Source: an uncultured Bacteroides sp.
GTDB taxonomy: Bacteria > Bacteroidota > Bacteroidia > Bacteroidales > Bacteroidaceae
DNA: 44,961 bases
Direction: 5' to 3'
Assembly: GCA_947074275.1 (NCBI GenBank)
Contig: CAMTPA010000018.1
Span: 1-44,961 of the forward strand
Positions 26,821-35,802 of the stretch are shown one piece after another. How positions within the stretch are numbered: position 1 is the first letter of the stretch; every line of letters begins with the position of its first letter. The notes below the pieces were generated by a model that was given only the letters and a program-made list of their open reading frames with translations, was not told the DNA's origin and did not search any database. The translations under genes were made by a program, and so were the position numbers.

Positions 26821-27941
26821 AGCCCATATCTTTACATATCATTGATACTACCCTTCGGGATGGTGAACAAGCTCCTGGGGTAGTATTTTCACTTCACGAA
26901 AAACTTAAAATAGCCCAAATGCTTGATAAGGTTGGTATTCCTGAGGTAGAGATAGGAATGCCTGCTATGTCGGAAAATGAGACAACCGATGCGCGCATAA
27001 TCTGCACCGCTGGATTTCAGTTTAGGTCATTGGGATGGTGTAGGGCAAACAAACAAGATATAGATTGTGCAGCCAAAGCCAAATGCGACAGAGTACATAT
27101 TTCGCTGCCTGTTTCGGAAATTCATTTGAATTCGCTTGGTAAAAATAGGAAATGGGTAATAGATACAATGCGCCAAGTGGTAGGTTATGCCAAAGAACGT
27201 TTTGAGTTAGTAAGCATTGGAGCGCAAGATGCCTCACGAGCAAATCAAGCTTTCTTGCAAGAGTTTATTTCAGAAGGAGTTGAGAAAGGAGTAAAACGAG
27301 TGCGCATTGCTGATACGGTAGGTATTATGAACCCGTTCACAGTATCAAGACTTTTTGAAGAACTGGCTGTTGATTTTCCTGATACAATACTGGAATTTCA
27401 TGGACACAATGATTTGGGAATGGCCACAGCCAACGCTTTGGCAGCAGTAGCATCGGGAGCAAATGCGGTAAGTGTCACGGTCAATGGGTTGGGCGAAAGG
27501 GCAGGAAACACCTCACTTGAAGAGCTTATTATGGCGTTGAAAATTAGTATGGGATATGAGTTGGCTTATCAGACTGAACACTTTTGCTCGTTGTGTGCTT
27601 TGGTAGAGCAAGCTTCTGGGAGACAAAATGCTTTGTCTAAACCCATATCAGGAACGATGGTTATGTGCCACGAGTCGGGCATTCACACTAATTCTCTACT
27701 AAAGAATCTAAACTCATATCAAATTTTGCGACCAGAAATGATTGGCACAAAGCAGCCCTCATTCATTTTTGGTAAGCATAGTGGTAGCAATGCCATAACA
27801 TCTTTCTTTCAGAATAAAGGGATGGTTGTTACTAAAGAACAAAGTCACTACTTACTCAATCTTGTAAAAAATATGTCGGTAGAGCGGAAACGTTCGGTGA
27901 CCGAGAACGAGTTGTTGAGTATATATAATTGTCTGACTTGA
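26817..27941 (+). CDS. nifV: Homocitrate synthase NifV
   Basis: Condenses acetyl-CoA with 2-oxoglutarate to give homocitrate, the organic ligand of FeMo-cofactor. It has 374 residues. The DRE-TIM metallolyase signature is TTLRDGEQAPGVVFS at the N-terminus. The metal-binding motif is EFHGHNDLGMATANA, and GLGERAGNTSLEELIMAL and MCHESGIHTNSLLKN follow. The place in the nif operon favours NifV over the isopropylmalate-synthase relatives. It starts inside the ferredoxin stop codon. The last 40 bp and the gap lead to a ModE-type box and modB. Confidence 0.94.
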   Translation: MKPISLHIIDTTLRDGEQAPGVVFSLHEKLKIAQMLDKVGIPEVEIGMPAMSENETTDARIICTAGFQFRSLGWCRANKQDIDCAAKAKCDRVHISLPVSEIHLNSLGKNRKWVIDTMRQVVGYAKERFELVSIGAQDASRANQAFLQEFISEGVEKGVKRVRIADTVGIMNPFTVSRLFEELAVDFPDTILEFHGHNDLGMATANALAAVASGANAVSVTVNGLGERAGNTSLEELIMALKISMGYELAYQTEHFCSLCALVEQASGRQNALSKPISGTMVMCHESGIHTNSLLKNLNSYQILRPEMIGTKQPSFIFGKHSGSNAITSFFQNKGMVVTKEQSHYLLNLVKNMSVERKRSVTENELLSIYNCLT

Positions 27942-27955
27942 TTTTTTTTGTGAAC

Positions 27956-27978
27956 CGATATATATTTTTAGTATAACG
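27956..27978. promoter_or_regulatory. ModE-type box 3 upstream of modB
   Basis: A 23-bp imperfect palindrome, CGATATAT ... AGTATAACG, with the same length and outer arms as the two boxes before porin-modA. It lies 46-68 bp upstream of the modB start, between nifV and modB, which gives modBC a control point of their own. Confidence 0.7.
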
Positions 27979-28023
27979 CTTATATGCAAACAGGATTGTT
28001 TCATTTTAACATACGACAATAAA

Positions 28024-28695
28024 ATGATAGATAGCGATTTTTTACAAACAATATGGACAACAGGGCGGTTGGCCTTTTGGACTACGGTAATACTGCTGAT
28101 TATAGGTTTGCCCGTAGCCTATCTTTTATCATACACCAATTTTCGTGGCAAAAGTGCTTTAGAAGCTATTATTTGTATGCCTATGGTGTTGCCTCCTACT
28201 GTGCTGGGTTTTTATATACTGGTTGCATACAGTCCACAAAACTTTTTTGGTGAAGCACTTGAGCGTTATTTTGATATAAGGCTCGCTTTCTCATTTACCG
28301 GCGTTCTTATTGCCAGTGTCATCTGCTCTTTACCCTATATGATTCAGCCATTGCAAAATGGGTTGACCTTGCTGCCTTCGAGTTATAGAGAAGCTGCTTA
28401 TACGATGGGGAAAGGGAAAACTCTCACTTTTTTTAGGGTGTTGTTGCCCAATATTAAAGGCAATATCATTACTGCTATTGCAATGACTTTTGCTCACTGT
28501 ATAGGTGAATTTGGAATTGTATTAATGGTTGGAGGAAATATGCCAGGTGATACAAGAGTTGCTTCGATAGCTTTGTATGATGAGGTGCAGTCGCTCAACT
28601 ATGCGCAAGCTAATAAGTATGCCCTAATTATGTTTTTGGTATCGTTTGTGGCTCTCACCACTATTTACAGTATAAACAAAAGACAAAGAATATAA
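28024..28695 (+). CDS. modB: Molybdate ABC transporter permease
   Basis: Inner-membrane permease of 223 residues with about five to six hydrophobic helices. The EAA loop that contacts the ATPase reads EAAYTMGKGKTLTFFRVLLP, and GEFGIVLMVGGNMPGDTRVAS follows, as in ModB. It pairs with modC directly downstream (6 bp gap) and with ModA, encoded before nifH. It lies 82 bp after nifV. Confidence 0.95.
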   Translation: MIDSDFLQTIWTTGRLAFWTTVILLIIGLPVAYLLSYTNFRGKSALEAIICMPMVLPPTVLGFYILVAYSPQNFFGEALERYFDIRLAFSFTGVLIASVICSLPYMIQPLQNGLTLLPSSYREAAYTMGKGKTLTFFRVLLPNIKGNIITAIAMTFAHCIGEFGIVLMVGGNMPGDTRVASIALYDEVQSLNYAQANKYALIMFLVSFVALTTIYSINKRQRI

Positions 28696-28701
28696 CACGT
28701 T

Positions 28702-29328
28702 ATGAAAACATTATCTTTGGATATAAAAAAAAAGATGTACACCACCGAAGGCGAACGTTTTCTTTGCTTTTCGGAGGATATACATCACGGTGAGTTCATA
28801 TCGCTGGTAGGACACTCTGGGTGTGGCAAAAGTACTTTGTTACGTATTTTAGCTGGCTTGTTGAAGCCAGATGAGGGAACAGTTAAATATGGTAATGATA
28901 TTTGGTTTGATTTGAAAACGAAAAAGAACATTGTTCCTCAAAAGCGAAACATCGCCTATATGTTTCAAGATTTTGCTCTATTCCCCAATATGAATGTAGA
29001 GCAAAATATTGGTTTCGCACAAAAAGATAAAAATCCAGATGCGGTGAGTGATTTGATAAAAGTTTTCGGACTTACCAATTTAGAAAAAGCCTATCCTAAT
29101 AGGTTGTCGGGTGGACAAAAACAGCGTGTTGCACTGGCACGTGCTTTGGCCTCAAGTCCTTCCATTCTGCTTCTCGATGAACCTCTTTCGTCTATTGATT
29201 GGCAAATGCGTGAGTCGCTGCAAGATGAAATAATAAAAGCGCATCAATTTATGGGAGGTATCAGCATAATGGTGACCCACGATCGTGATGAGGCACAAAA
29301 AATGGGTGACAGAATTATAAGCTTATAA
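28702..29328 (+). CDS. modC: Molybdate ABC transporter ATPase, short form
   Basis: ATP-binding subunit of 208 residues. Walker A is GHSGCGKST, the Q-loop lies in AYMFQDFALFPNMNVEQN, the signature is LSGGQKQR, Walker B is ILLLDEPLSSID and the switch histidine is in VTHDRDEA. E. coli ModC has about 350 residues with a C-terminal molybdate-binding TOBE/MOP domain; here the protein ends just after the ATPase core, so trans-inhibition by cytoplasmic molybdate is not expected. It follows modB. Confidence 0.92.
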   Translation: MKTLSLDIKKKMYTTEGERFLCFSEDIHHGEFISLVGHSGCGKSTLLRILAGLLKPDEGTVKYGNDIWFDLKTKKNIVPQKRNIAYMFQDFALFPNMNVEQNIGFAQKDKNPDAVSDLIKVFGLTNLEKAYPNRLSGGQKQRVALARALASSPSILLLDEPLSSIDWQMRESLQDEIIKAHQFMGGISIMVTHDRDEAQKMGDRIISL

Positions 29329-29331
29329 ATT

Positions 29332-29733
29332 ATGAAAGTGATAATACCTATAATAAAAAACGATATGATTGCATCTGGATTCAATGCAACCTCTGATGTA
29401 TGTATCTACGATGAGGACAAGCCAATGGATGAGGCGTGCATATTTATAAATTGGCGAGAGATTATACCGCCTGGTACAAAAATAACTCAACAACTTAAAG
29501 CACAAGGTATTTTAGGTGTACTCACTGAGACAATGCAATTAATGGCACTTAATCTTTTTAGGGAAAATGGTATTACGGTTTTTAAAAGCGTAGGAAAAGA
29601 CTTATACAGCAACTTGACATTATTGAGTGAAGGTAAATTAGAGTACTACTCAGTATCAGAGGCATTGGAAAATAATAAACTATGTGGTGGTGAGTGTTCT
29701 GATTGTGCAGGTGACACCAGTTGCGAAAAATAA
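29332..29733 (+). CDS. NifX/NafY-like domain protein with Cys-rich tail
   Basis: 133 residues. The first 105 look like the NifB/NifX/NafY cofactor-binding fold: an initial strand MKVIIPIIKNDMIASGFN, then VCIYD, a central GILGVLTETMQLMALNLFRENGI and a strand ITVFKSVGKD. The tail holds four cysteines in CGGECSDCAGDTSC (118-131), enough to bind an Fe-S cluster or metal. It starts three bases after modC, so it belongs to the nif/mod operon. There is no other stand-alone NifX-like gene here, so this may be the cofactor carrier or an insertion factor. The domain call is by eye and the role is inferred. Confidence 0.7.
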   Translation: MKVIIPIIKNDMIASGFNATSDVCIYDEDKPMDEACIFINWREIIPPGTKITQQLKAQGILGVLTETMQLMALNLFRENGITVFKSVGKDLYSNLTLLSEGKLEYYSVSEALENNKLCGGECSDCAGDTSCEK

Positions 29734-29805
29734 TTCGATATTGATTTTAAACTCTTGTGTTGTTCTCTCAATATAACCATACAATTTTGGTTATTGCTAT
29801 TTATT

Positions 29806-29850
29806 GACCATAGAAGCAGAAAAAATGGACTGCTTCTATGGTCTTTCTTT
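29806..29850 (+). terminator. Terminator of the nif/mod operon
   Basis: A perfect 14-bp stem, GACCATAGAAGCAG (29806-29819) with CTGCTTCTATGGTC (29830-29843), has a 10-nt loop and is followed by TTTCTTT. It is preceded by a weaker hairpin ATAACCA/TGGTTAT (29772-29793). Confidence 0.92.
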
Positions 29851-29905
29851 ATATTATACCCTATATTTTTCACTTCCATTGCTTCATTCTTGGTCTAAAT
29901 AATAT

Positions 29906-29913
29906 TACCTTTG
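29906..29913 (+). promoter_or_regulatory. Candidate -7 box of the menaquinone operon promoter
   Basis: TACCTTTG matches the Bacteroidetes -7 consensus TAnnTTTG and lies 28 bp before the start codon at 29942. No clean -33 TTTG at 19-21 bp was found. Confidence 0.45.
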
Positions 29914-29941
29914 TTGTCCGAACCTCAAAACCTTTGGACTT

Positions 29942-31174
29942 ATGAAGTATAAATTGTTGGCTCTTGATGTAGACGGAACTCTACTGAATAGTGATAATAA
30001 AATTAGTGAGCGCACGCTTGCTGCTTTGGTAAAAGTGCAGCAAATGGGTGTACGAATTGTGTTGGCTTCAGGTCGACCTACTTACGGATTGTTGCCTTTG
30101 GCCAAACAGTTGGGATTGGGCAATTATGGTGGCTATATACTGTCATACAATGGAGGGCAAATAATCAATGCCCAAAATGGTGAAATACTTTTTGAACGTC
30201 GCATCAATCCTGAGATGCTTCCCTACATTGAGCGTAAAGCTGAGAAGTTGGGTTTTCCGATGTTTACTTATCACGATGATACGCTGATAACCAATACGGC
30301 TGATAATCTGCACATACAGCGCGAAGCCGAGCTTAATAATTTAAAGCTGATAGTTGAACCCGATTTGACTATTGCTATCGACTTTGCACCGAGCAAATGT
30401 GTTTTGGTGAGCGATGACGAAGCGGCGTTGACCGATTTGGAAGCGCACTGGAAAAAACGTTTGAGTGGAACAATGGATGTATATCGTTCAGAGAAATACT
30501 TTTTAGAAGTGGTTCCCTGTGGCATCGATAAGGCTACTACCTTGTCTGCTTTGCTTGAGATACTTCAGGTTCCTCACGAAGACGTAGTGGCTATTGGCGA
30601 TGGAGTGTGTGATGTGTCAATGCTTCAGGTGGCAGGTTTGGGAGTGGCAATGAAGAATGCGTTACACTCTGTAAAAGCTTGTGCCGACCAAGTGACAGCG
30701 TCCAACGACGAGGATGGGGTAGCGGCAGTAATAGACAATACTATATTATCCGATTTGCATCCTTGTGATGTGTCTATCGAAGAGTTGAATCGTGGCTCTG
30801 TGAATACACTTGTGGGCAACTTAGGTATTCTCTATACACACGTGTCGGAAGGCAGGGTAGAGGCAACAATGCCTGTGAATGAACGTACCCGTCAACCTTT
30901 TGGTGTGTTGCACGGAGGTGCTACGCTTGCGCTTGCCGAAACAGTGGCCGGAATGGGTTCGTTGCTTATATGCAAGCCCGATGAGGCAGTAGTAGGAATG
31001 CAAGTTAGTGGAAATCACATTTCTTCGGCACTCGAAGGAGACACCGTTCGTGCGGTGGCTACGGTGTTGCATCACGGACGTTCTACTCACGTGTGGAATG
31101 TTGATATTTTTACCTCTACGGCCAAGCTGGTTTCGACGGTGCGTGTAGTAAATAGTATATTTGATAAAGAATGA
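29942..31174 (+). CDS. HAD phosphatase fused to hotdog thioesterase (probable DHNA-CoA hydrolase)
   Basis: 410 residues with two domains. Residues 1-268 are a Cof-type HAD phosphatase: nucleophile motif LDVDGTLL (D9, D11), ASGRP, Lys197 in GIDKATTL, and the metal motif GDGVCDVSML, where Cys replaces the usual Asn. Residues 275-410 are a hotdog thioesterase with FGVLHGGATLALAETVAGMG (HGG at 324-326, E333). The gene overlaps menF by ATGA and leads an operon of menaquinone genes. The hotdog half is therefore a good candidate for MenI, which hydrolyses 1,4-dihydroxy-2-naphthoyl-CoA. The substrate of the HAD half is unknown. Confidence 0.88.
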   Translation: MKYKLLALDVDGTLLNSDNKISERTLAALVKVQQMGVRIVLASGRPTYGLLPLAKQLGLGNYGGYILSYNGGQIINAQNGEILFERRINPEMLPYIERKAEKLGFPMFTYHDDTLITNTADNLHIQREAELNNLKLIVEPDLTIAIDFAPSKCVLVSDDEAALTDLEAHWKKRLSGTMDVYRSEKYFLEVVPCGIDKATTLSALLEILQVPHEDVVAIGDGVCDVSMLQVAGLGVAMKNALHSVKACADQVTASNDEDGVAAVIDNTILSDLHPCDVSIEELNRGSVNTLVGNLGILYTHVSEGRVEATMPVNERTRQPFGVLHGGATLALAETVAGMGSLLICKPDEAVVGMQVSGNHISSALEGDTVRAVATVLHHGRSTHVWNVDIFTSTAKLVSTVRVVNSIFDKE

Positions 31175-32250
31175 ATGAACAAACAGAAGATTTCTTATCG
31201 ATAGACACGTGGATAAAGAAAGGGTACTCTTTTGCTATTTATCGTGCTCCGCGAGAGAATAATCTGCACATTATAATTCAATACGGTGGCGATGTTTATG
31301 TTGCAACCGATATAAAAGAATTGAACGGTAAAAAGGGGTTTGTGATAGCACCTTTCAATAGTAGTGTACAAACTCCTATTTGCCTGATTCATCCAGATGA
31401 TAGCTATACAATAGATATAAATACTTTCGTAAATAAGAGTAGTGAAAAGAAACAATCGATTTCTTACTCTTCTTGCGAAAATGATTATATCGATAAATTT
31501 AATTTATTTATTGCTGCATTGCAAAATGGGCAATTTGAGAAGTTAGTGCTTTCACGACATTGTATAGCCACAGGCGAAATGGATGTGAAAGCAAGCTTTA
31601 AGGCAGCGTGTGGTCGTTATAAGTATTCTTACGTCTACTACCTCTATACTCCTATCACTGGAGCGTGGATGGGGAGCACACCCGAGGTTTTGCTTTCTAA
31701 TGTAACGGGAAAATGGATGACTGTGGCATTGGCTGGCACACAATCGTTGCTGCAAGGTGAGCTTCCACAATCGTGGGATGCAAAGAATGTGATAGAGCAA
31801 GATGTGGTGTGTAGCTACATTCGCCAGTTGTTACAGGAAAACGGCATTGTGCCCGAGGAGACGAAACCCTATTCAGTCAAAGCTGGTGCTTTGTCTCATT
31901 TGCGAACTGACTTCTGTTTTTCTAAAACCAACACAGAAGAATTGGGCACATTGCTAAAACAGCTTCACCCTACACCGGCCGTATGTGGAATGCCCAAAGT
32001 AAATGCTTATCAATTTATTATAGACAATGAAGGGTATGAGCGTAGCTACTACTCGGGATTTGTGGGAGTGATAGATCCCAGTGGGATAACCGATTTATAT
32101 GTCAACCTGCGTTGCATTCATTTTGTTGATGCAGATAAAGCTATTTTATACGCTGGGGGTGGATTGCTCGTCTCTTCTACGCTACAAGATGAATGGCTGG
32201 AGACGGAAAAAAAGATGCGGACAATGAAAGATATATTAATAACCAAGTAA
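31171..32250 (+). CDS. menF: Isochorismate synthase
   Basis: Converts chorismate to isochorismate, the first step of menaquinone synthesis. 359 residues, of which the last two thirds are the chorismate-binding domain. Markers are FEKLVLSRHCIATGE, PEVLLS, MTVALAGTQSL, LHPTPAVCGMPKVNA and YERSYYSGFVGVIDPSG with YVNLRC. It starts within the stop of the HAD/hotdog gene and precedes menD by 17 bp. The operon position favours MenF over anthranilate- or siderophore-type relatives. Confidence 0.94.
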   Translation: MNEQTEDFLSIDTWIKKGYSFAIYRAPRENNLHIIIQYGGDVYVATDIKELNGKKGFVIAPFNSSVQTPICLIHPDDSYTIDINTFVNKSSEKKQSISYSSCENDYIDKFNLFIAALQNGQFEKLVLSRHCIATGEMDVKASFKAACGRYKYSYVYYLYTPITGAWMGSTPEVLLSNVTGKWMTVALAGTQSLLQGELPQSWDAKNVIEQDVVCSYIRQLLQENGIVPEETKPYSVKAGALSHLRTDFCFSKTNTEELGTLLKQLHPTPAVCGMPKVNAYQFIIDNEGYERSYYSGFVGVIDPSGITDLYVNLRCIHFVDADKAILYAGGGLLVSSTLQDEWLETEKKMRTMKDILITK

Positions 32251-32267
32251 GTAGTCGATAAATAGCA

Positions 32268-33953
32268 ATGTACACCGATAAAAGAAATATTCTTCAACTG
32301 ATAGCTTTGCTACAAGAACATGGAGTGACAAAAGTGGTGTTGTGTCCTGGTAGTCGCAATGCTCCCATAGTTCATTCGCTTTCTACCAACCCCGATTTCA
32401 TTTGCTTTCCGGCAACGGATGAACGTAGTGCAGGTTTCTTTGCTATCGGGTTGGCACTCAATGGTGGGAAACCCGTGGCTGTATGCTGCACTTCGGGAAG
32501 TGCGTTGACCAACCTCCATCCTGCAGTTGCCGAAGCGTTTTATCAACAGGTGCCACTAATCGTGATTTCTGCCGACCGTCCTGCTGCTTGGATTGGGCAA
32601 ATGGATGGGCAAACCTTGCCACAACCAGATATATTCAACGGTCTGGTGAAAAAGTCAGTCAATCTACCTGATATTCACGTCGAGGAGGATGCGTGGTATT
32701 GCAATCGGTTAATAAATGAAGCTTTATTGGAAGTAAATCACCACGGTCGTGGCCCAGTTCACATCAATATACCAGTTTCGGAACCCTTGTTTCAATTTAC
32801 TACCGAATTTTTGCCCGATCAGCGAGTCATCACCCGTTATCAGGGGTTGAATGTATATGATAGAGATTATCAAGAGTTGATAGACAAGCTGAATCGTTAT
32901 CAACGTAGAATGATGGTAGTTGGCCAGATAAACCTGATTTACCTTTTTGACAAACGATATGTAAAATCACTCTACAAACAATTTGCTTGGCTAACAGAGC
33001 ACCTTAGTAATCGCACGATTCCAGGACGTGGTATCAAAAACTTCGATTTGGCTCTTTACACAATGGACGATGAGATAAAAGAGAGAATGGCTCCCGATTT
33101 AGTGATAACTTACGGTGGTCATATCGTATCGAAGCGTTTGAAAGAGTACATTCGAAAAAATCCCAATGTGGAACACTGGCATATATCTGCCGATGGCGAA
33201 GTAGTCGATTTGTTTGGCAAGCTAACTACGGTAATTGAAATGGATCCGTTTGAGTTTCTTGAAAAAATAGCTGGATTGCTCGATTCGAAAACACCACAAT
33301 TTCCACTTTTATGGGAAAACTATTGCAAAGAGCTTCCTCAACCCTCATTTACCTATTCTGCAATGGCAGCAGTTGGCGCACTGTTAAAACAGCTTCCAGC
33401 AGAGTGCGCATTGCATTTGGCCAATAGTTCAACAGTGCGCTATGCCGAACTATTCCAATTTCCCGAAACAGTAGAGGTTTGTTGCAATAGGGGAGTGAAT
33501 GGTATAGAAGGATCATTGTCTACTGCTATTGGATATGCTGCAGCTTCGGATAAAATTAATTTTATAGTGATAGGCGATCTTAGCTTTTTCTACGATATGA
33601 ATGCCTTGTGGAATACCACCTTGAAACCCAATCTACGAATACTCTTGCTGAACAACGGAGGAGGTGGAATTTTTAATACGCTTCCCGGATTGGAGATGTC
33701 GGGCACTTCGCATAAATTTATTACTGCCGTACACAATACATCTGCCGAAGGGTGGGCGTTGGAGCGCGGTTTTCGGTATATGAAAATAGAAGAGGAGGTG
33801 GGACTGGAAGAAAATATGGCTATCTTTGCGCAAAACGAAATGAGTGACAAACCGATGTTGATGGAAGTGTACACCAACAAAAATAGGGATGCCCGAATTT
33901 TGAAAGATTATTACCACAGTTTAAAAAAAGAAATAGATTATGGCAACAAATAG
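32268..33953 (+). CDS. menD: SEPHCHC synthase (MenD)
   Basis: Thiamine-diphosphate enzyme joining 2-oxoglutarate (decarboxylated) to isochorismate. It has 561 residues. The N-terminal Pyr domain begins with [12 protein letters not shown] and carries the catalytic glutamate in [35 protein letters not shown] and [10 protein letters not shown] follow. The ThDP/Mg site is [15 protein letters not shown] with LNNGGGGIF. Its 3' end overlaps menB by 14 bp. Confidence 0.97.
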   Translation: MYTDKRNILQLIALLQEHGVTKVVLCPGSRNAPIVHSLSTNPDFICFPATDERSAGFFAIGLALNGGKPVAVCCTSGSALTNLHPAVAEAFYQQVPLIVISADRPAAWIGQMDGQTLPQPDIFNGLVKKSVNLPDIHVEEDAWYCNRLINEALLEVNHHGRGPVHINIPVSEPLFQFTTEFLPDQRVITRYQGLNVYDRDYQELIDKLNRYQRRMMVVGQINLIYLFDKRYVKSLYKQFAWLTEHLSNRTIPGRGIKNFDLALYTMDDEIKERMAPDLVITYGGHIVSKRLKEYIRKNPNVEHWHISADGEVVDLFGKLTTVIEMDPFEFLEKIAGLLDSKTPQFPLLWENYCKELPQPSFTYSAMAAVGALLKQLPAECALHLANSSTVRYAELFQFPETVEVCCNRGVNGIEGSLSTAIGYAAASDKINFIVIGDLSFFYDMNALWNTTLKPNLRILLLNNGGGGIFNTLPGLEMSGTSHKFITAVHNTSAEGWALERGFRYMKIEEEVGLEENMAIFAQNEMSDKPMLMEVYTNKNRDARILKDYYHSLKKEIDYGNK

Positions 33954-34764
33954 AGAATGGACAACCATAAAAGAGTACGAAGAAATCCTGTTTGATTACT
34001 ACAATGGTATAGCTCGTATTACAATCAACCGTGAACGCTATCGTAATGCCTTTACTCCAACTACAACAGCCGAAATGAGTGATGCCTTACGCATTTGTCG
34101 CGAAGAGGAAGATATTTGTGTAATTGTGTTTACAGGTGCAGGTGATAAAGCATTTTGTAGTGGAGGAGACCAAAATGTGAAAGGACGTGGCGGATATATC
34201 GACAAGAATGGTGTGCCACGTTTGAGTGTGCTGGATGTTCAGAAGCAGATTCGTAGTATTCCCAAACCTGTAATTGCAGCTGTCAACGGTTATGCCATTG
34301 GCGGTGGACACGTATTGCACGTGGTTTGTGATTTAAGTATAGCTTCCGAAAATGCCATATTTGGACAAACAGGCCCGCGTGTAGGTAGCTTTGACGCAGG
34401 CTTTGGTTCCTCTTATTTGGCAAGAGTGGTGGGACAAAAAAAAGCCAGAGAAATTTGGTTTCTATGTCGTCAATACAATGCACAGCAAGCACTTGATATG
34501 GGGTTAGTGAACACAATAGTTCCTTTGGAACAGCTGGAGAACGAATATGTGAAATGGGCAGAAGAGATGATGATGCTTAGTCCGTTGGCACTTCGTATGA
34601 TCAAAGCGGGCTTAAATGCAGAGCTGGATGGACAAGCTGGTATTCAGGAACTTGCTGGTGATGCAACGATGCTTTATTATCTTACTGATGAGGCTCAAGA
34701 AGGGAAAAAAGCCTTCTTGGAAAAACGTAAACCTGACTTTAAACAATTTCCCAAGCTTCCTTAA
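33940..34764 (+). CDS. menB: 1,4-Dihydroxy-2-naphthoyl-CoA synthase
   Basis: Crotonase-family enzyme closing the naphthalene ring of o-succinylbenzoyl-CoA, 274 residues. Oxyanion-hole segments are [12 protein letters not shown] and [19 protein letters not shown]. The MenB-specific stretch [18 protein letters not shown] with [25 protein letters not shown] confirms the call against other crotonases. Its product thioester is the substrate expected for the hotdog half of the first gene in the operon. It overlaps menD by 14 bp; menC follows after 9 bp. Confidence 0.97.
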   Translation: MATNREWTTIKEYEEILFDYYNGIARITINRERYRNAFTPTTTAEMSDALRICREEEDICVIVFTGAGDKAFCSGGDQNVKGRGGYIDKNGVPRLSVLDVQKQIRSIPKPVIAAVNGYAIGGGHVLHVVCDLSIASENAIFGQTGPRVGSFDAGFGSSYLARVVGQKKAREIWFLCRQYNAQQALDMGLVNTIVPLEQLENEYVKWAEEMMMLSPLALRMIKAGLNAELDGQAGIQELAGDATMLYYLTDEAQEGKKAFLEKRKPDFKQFPKLP

Positions 34765-34773
34765 CTTGCTTTT

Positions 34774-35796
34774 ATGTATTCTTTAAAAATCTACCCTTAC
34801 CGACTTTATTTTAAACAACCCGCAGGAACTTCAAGAGGTATATATACAACTCGTGATGTGTGGTATATCCATTTGACTTCAAACGAACACCCTGGACGCA
34901 TTGGTATTGGAGAGTGTGCTCCTTTGCCTAACTTGAGTTATGACGATTTACCAAACTATGCTACGCTACTTGAACAAGTCTGCAACGAAGTAGCATATCG
35001 TGGCAATATAGATACAGACTGGTTGCGTAACTATCCCTCTATTTTATTTGGTCTCGAAACAGCATTTTTGCATTTTAATAACGGTGGAAGTTATGCTTTG
35101 TATGACACACCTTTCTCACAAGGGAAACAGAGCATCCAAATCAATGGATTGATTTGGATGGATACTTACGAACGGATGTTGCAGCAGGTAGAACAAAAAA
35201 TAGCACAAGGTTTTCGATGTATAAAACTGAAAATTGGTGCAATTGATTTTATGGAAGAGTTAAAGCTTATTCGTGAAATCAGAAATAGGTTCTCGAAAGA
35301 AGATGTGGAAATTCGTGTTGATGCCAACGGAGCTTTTCATATAGAAAATGCTTTGGATAAGCTGGAACAACTGGCCGAATTTGATTTACATTCGATAGAA
35401 CAACCAATCAAAGCAAGGCAATGGGAAGAGATGATGCGATTGATAGAAAAATCGCCTATCCCCATAGCTTTGGATGAAGAGATGATAGGAATAAACGACT
35501 TGTCGGTGAAACAAACGATTTTAGATCTTATTAAACCAAATTATTTAGTGTTGAAACCATCTTTGCACGGTGGTATATCGGGCTGCAATGATTGGATAAT
35601 GGAGGCGAAAAAACGTAATATCGGTTGGTGGGTGACCTCAGCCTTGGAGTCTAATGTTGGTTTGAATGCTATTGCACAATGGTGTGCAACGCTTGAAAAC
35701 TCTCTACCACAAGGATTAGGCACTGGAGCATTGTATATCAATAACTTGGAGATGCCTCTGTATTTGCAAAAAGATAATATGTGGTTTAAAGAATAA
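34774..35796 (+). CDS. menC: o-Succinylbenzoate synthase
   Basis: Enolase-superfamily dehydratase, 340 residues. Catalytic features: KLKIGAIDF (general-base lysine), RVDANGAF (metal Asp), SIEQPI (metal Glu), ALDEEMIG (metal Asp/Glu) and the second lysine in LVLKPSLHGG. The N-terminal capping domain begins LKIYPYRLYFKQPAGTSRG. It sits between menB and menE, spacing 9 and 6 bp. Dehydration of SHCHC is its step; the SHCHC-forming enzyme MenH is not in this operon. Confidence 0.94.
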   Translation: MYSLKIYPYRLYFKQPAGTSRGIYTTRDVWYIHLTSNEHPGRIGIGECAPLPNLSYDDLPNYATLLEQVCNEVAYRGNIDTDWLRNYPSILFGLETAFLHFNNGGSYALYDTPFSQGKQSIQINGLIWMDTYERMLQQVEQKIAQGFRCIKLKIGAIDFMEELKLIREIRNRFSKEDVEIRVDANGAFHIENALDKLEQLAEFDLHSIEQPIKARQWEEMMRLIEKSPIPIALDEEMIGINDLSVKQTILDLIKPNYLVLKPSLHGGISGCNDWIMEAKKRNIGWWVTSALESNVGLNAIAQWCATLENSLPQGLGTGALYINNLEMPLYLQKDNMWFKE

Positions 35797-35802
35797 AAGC
35801 TT

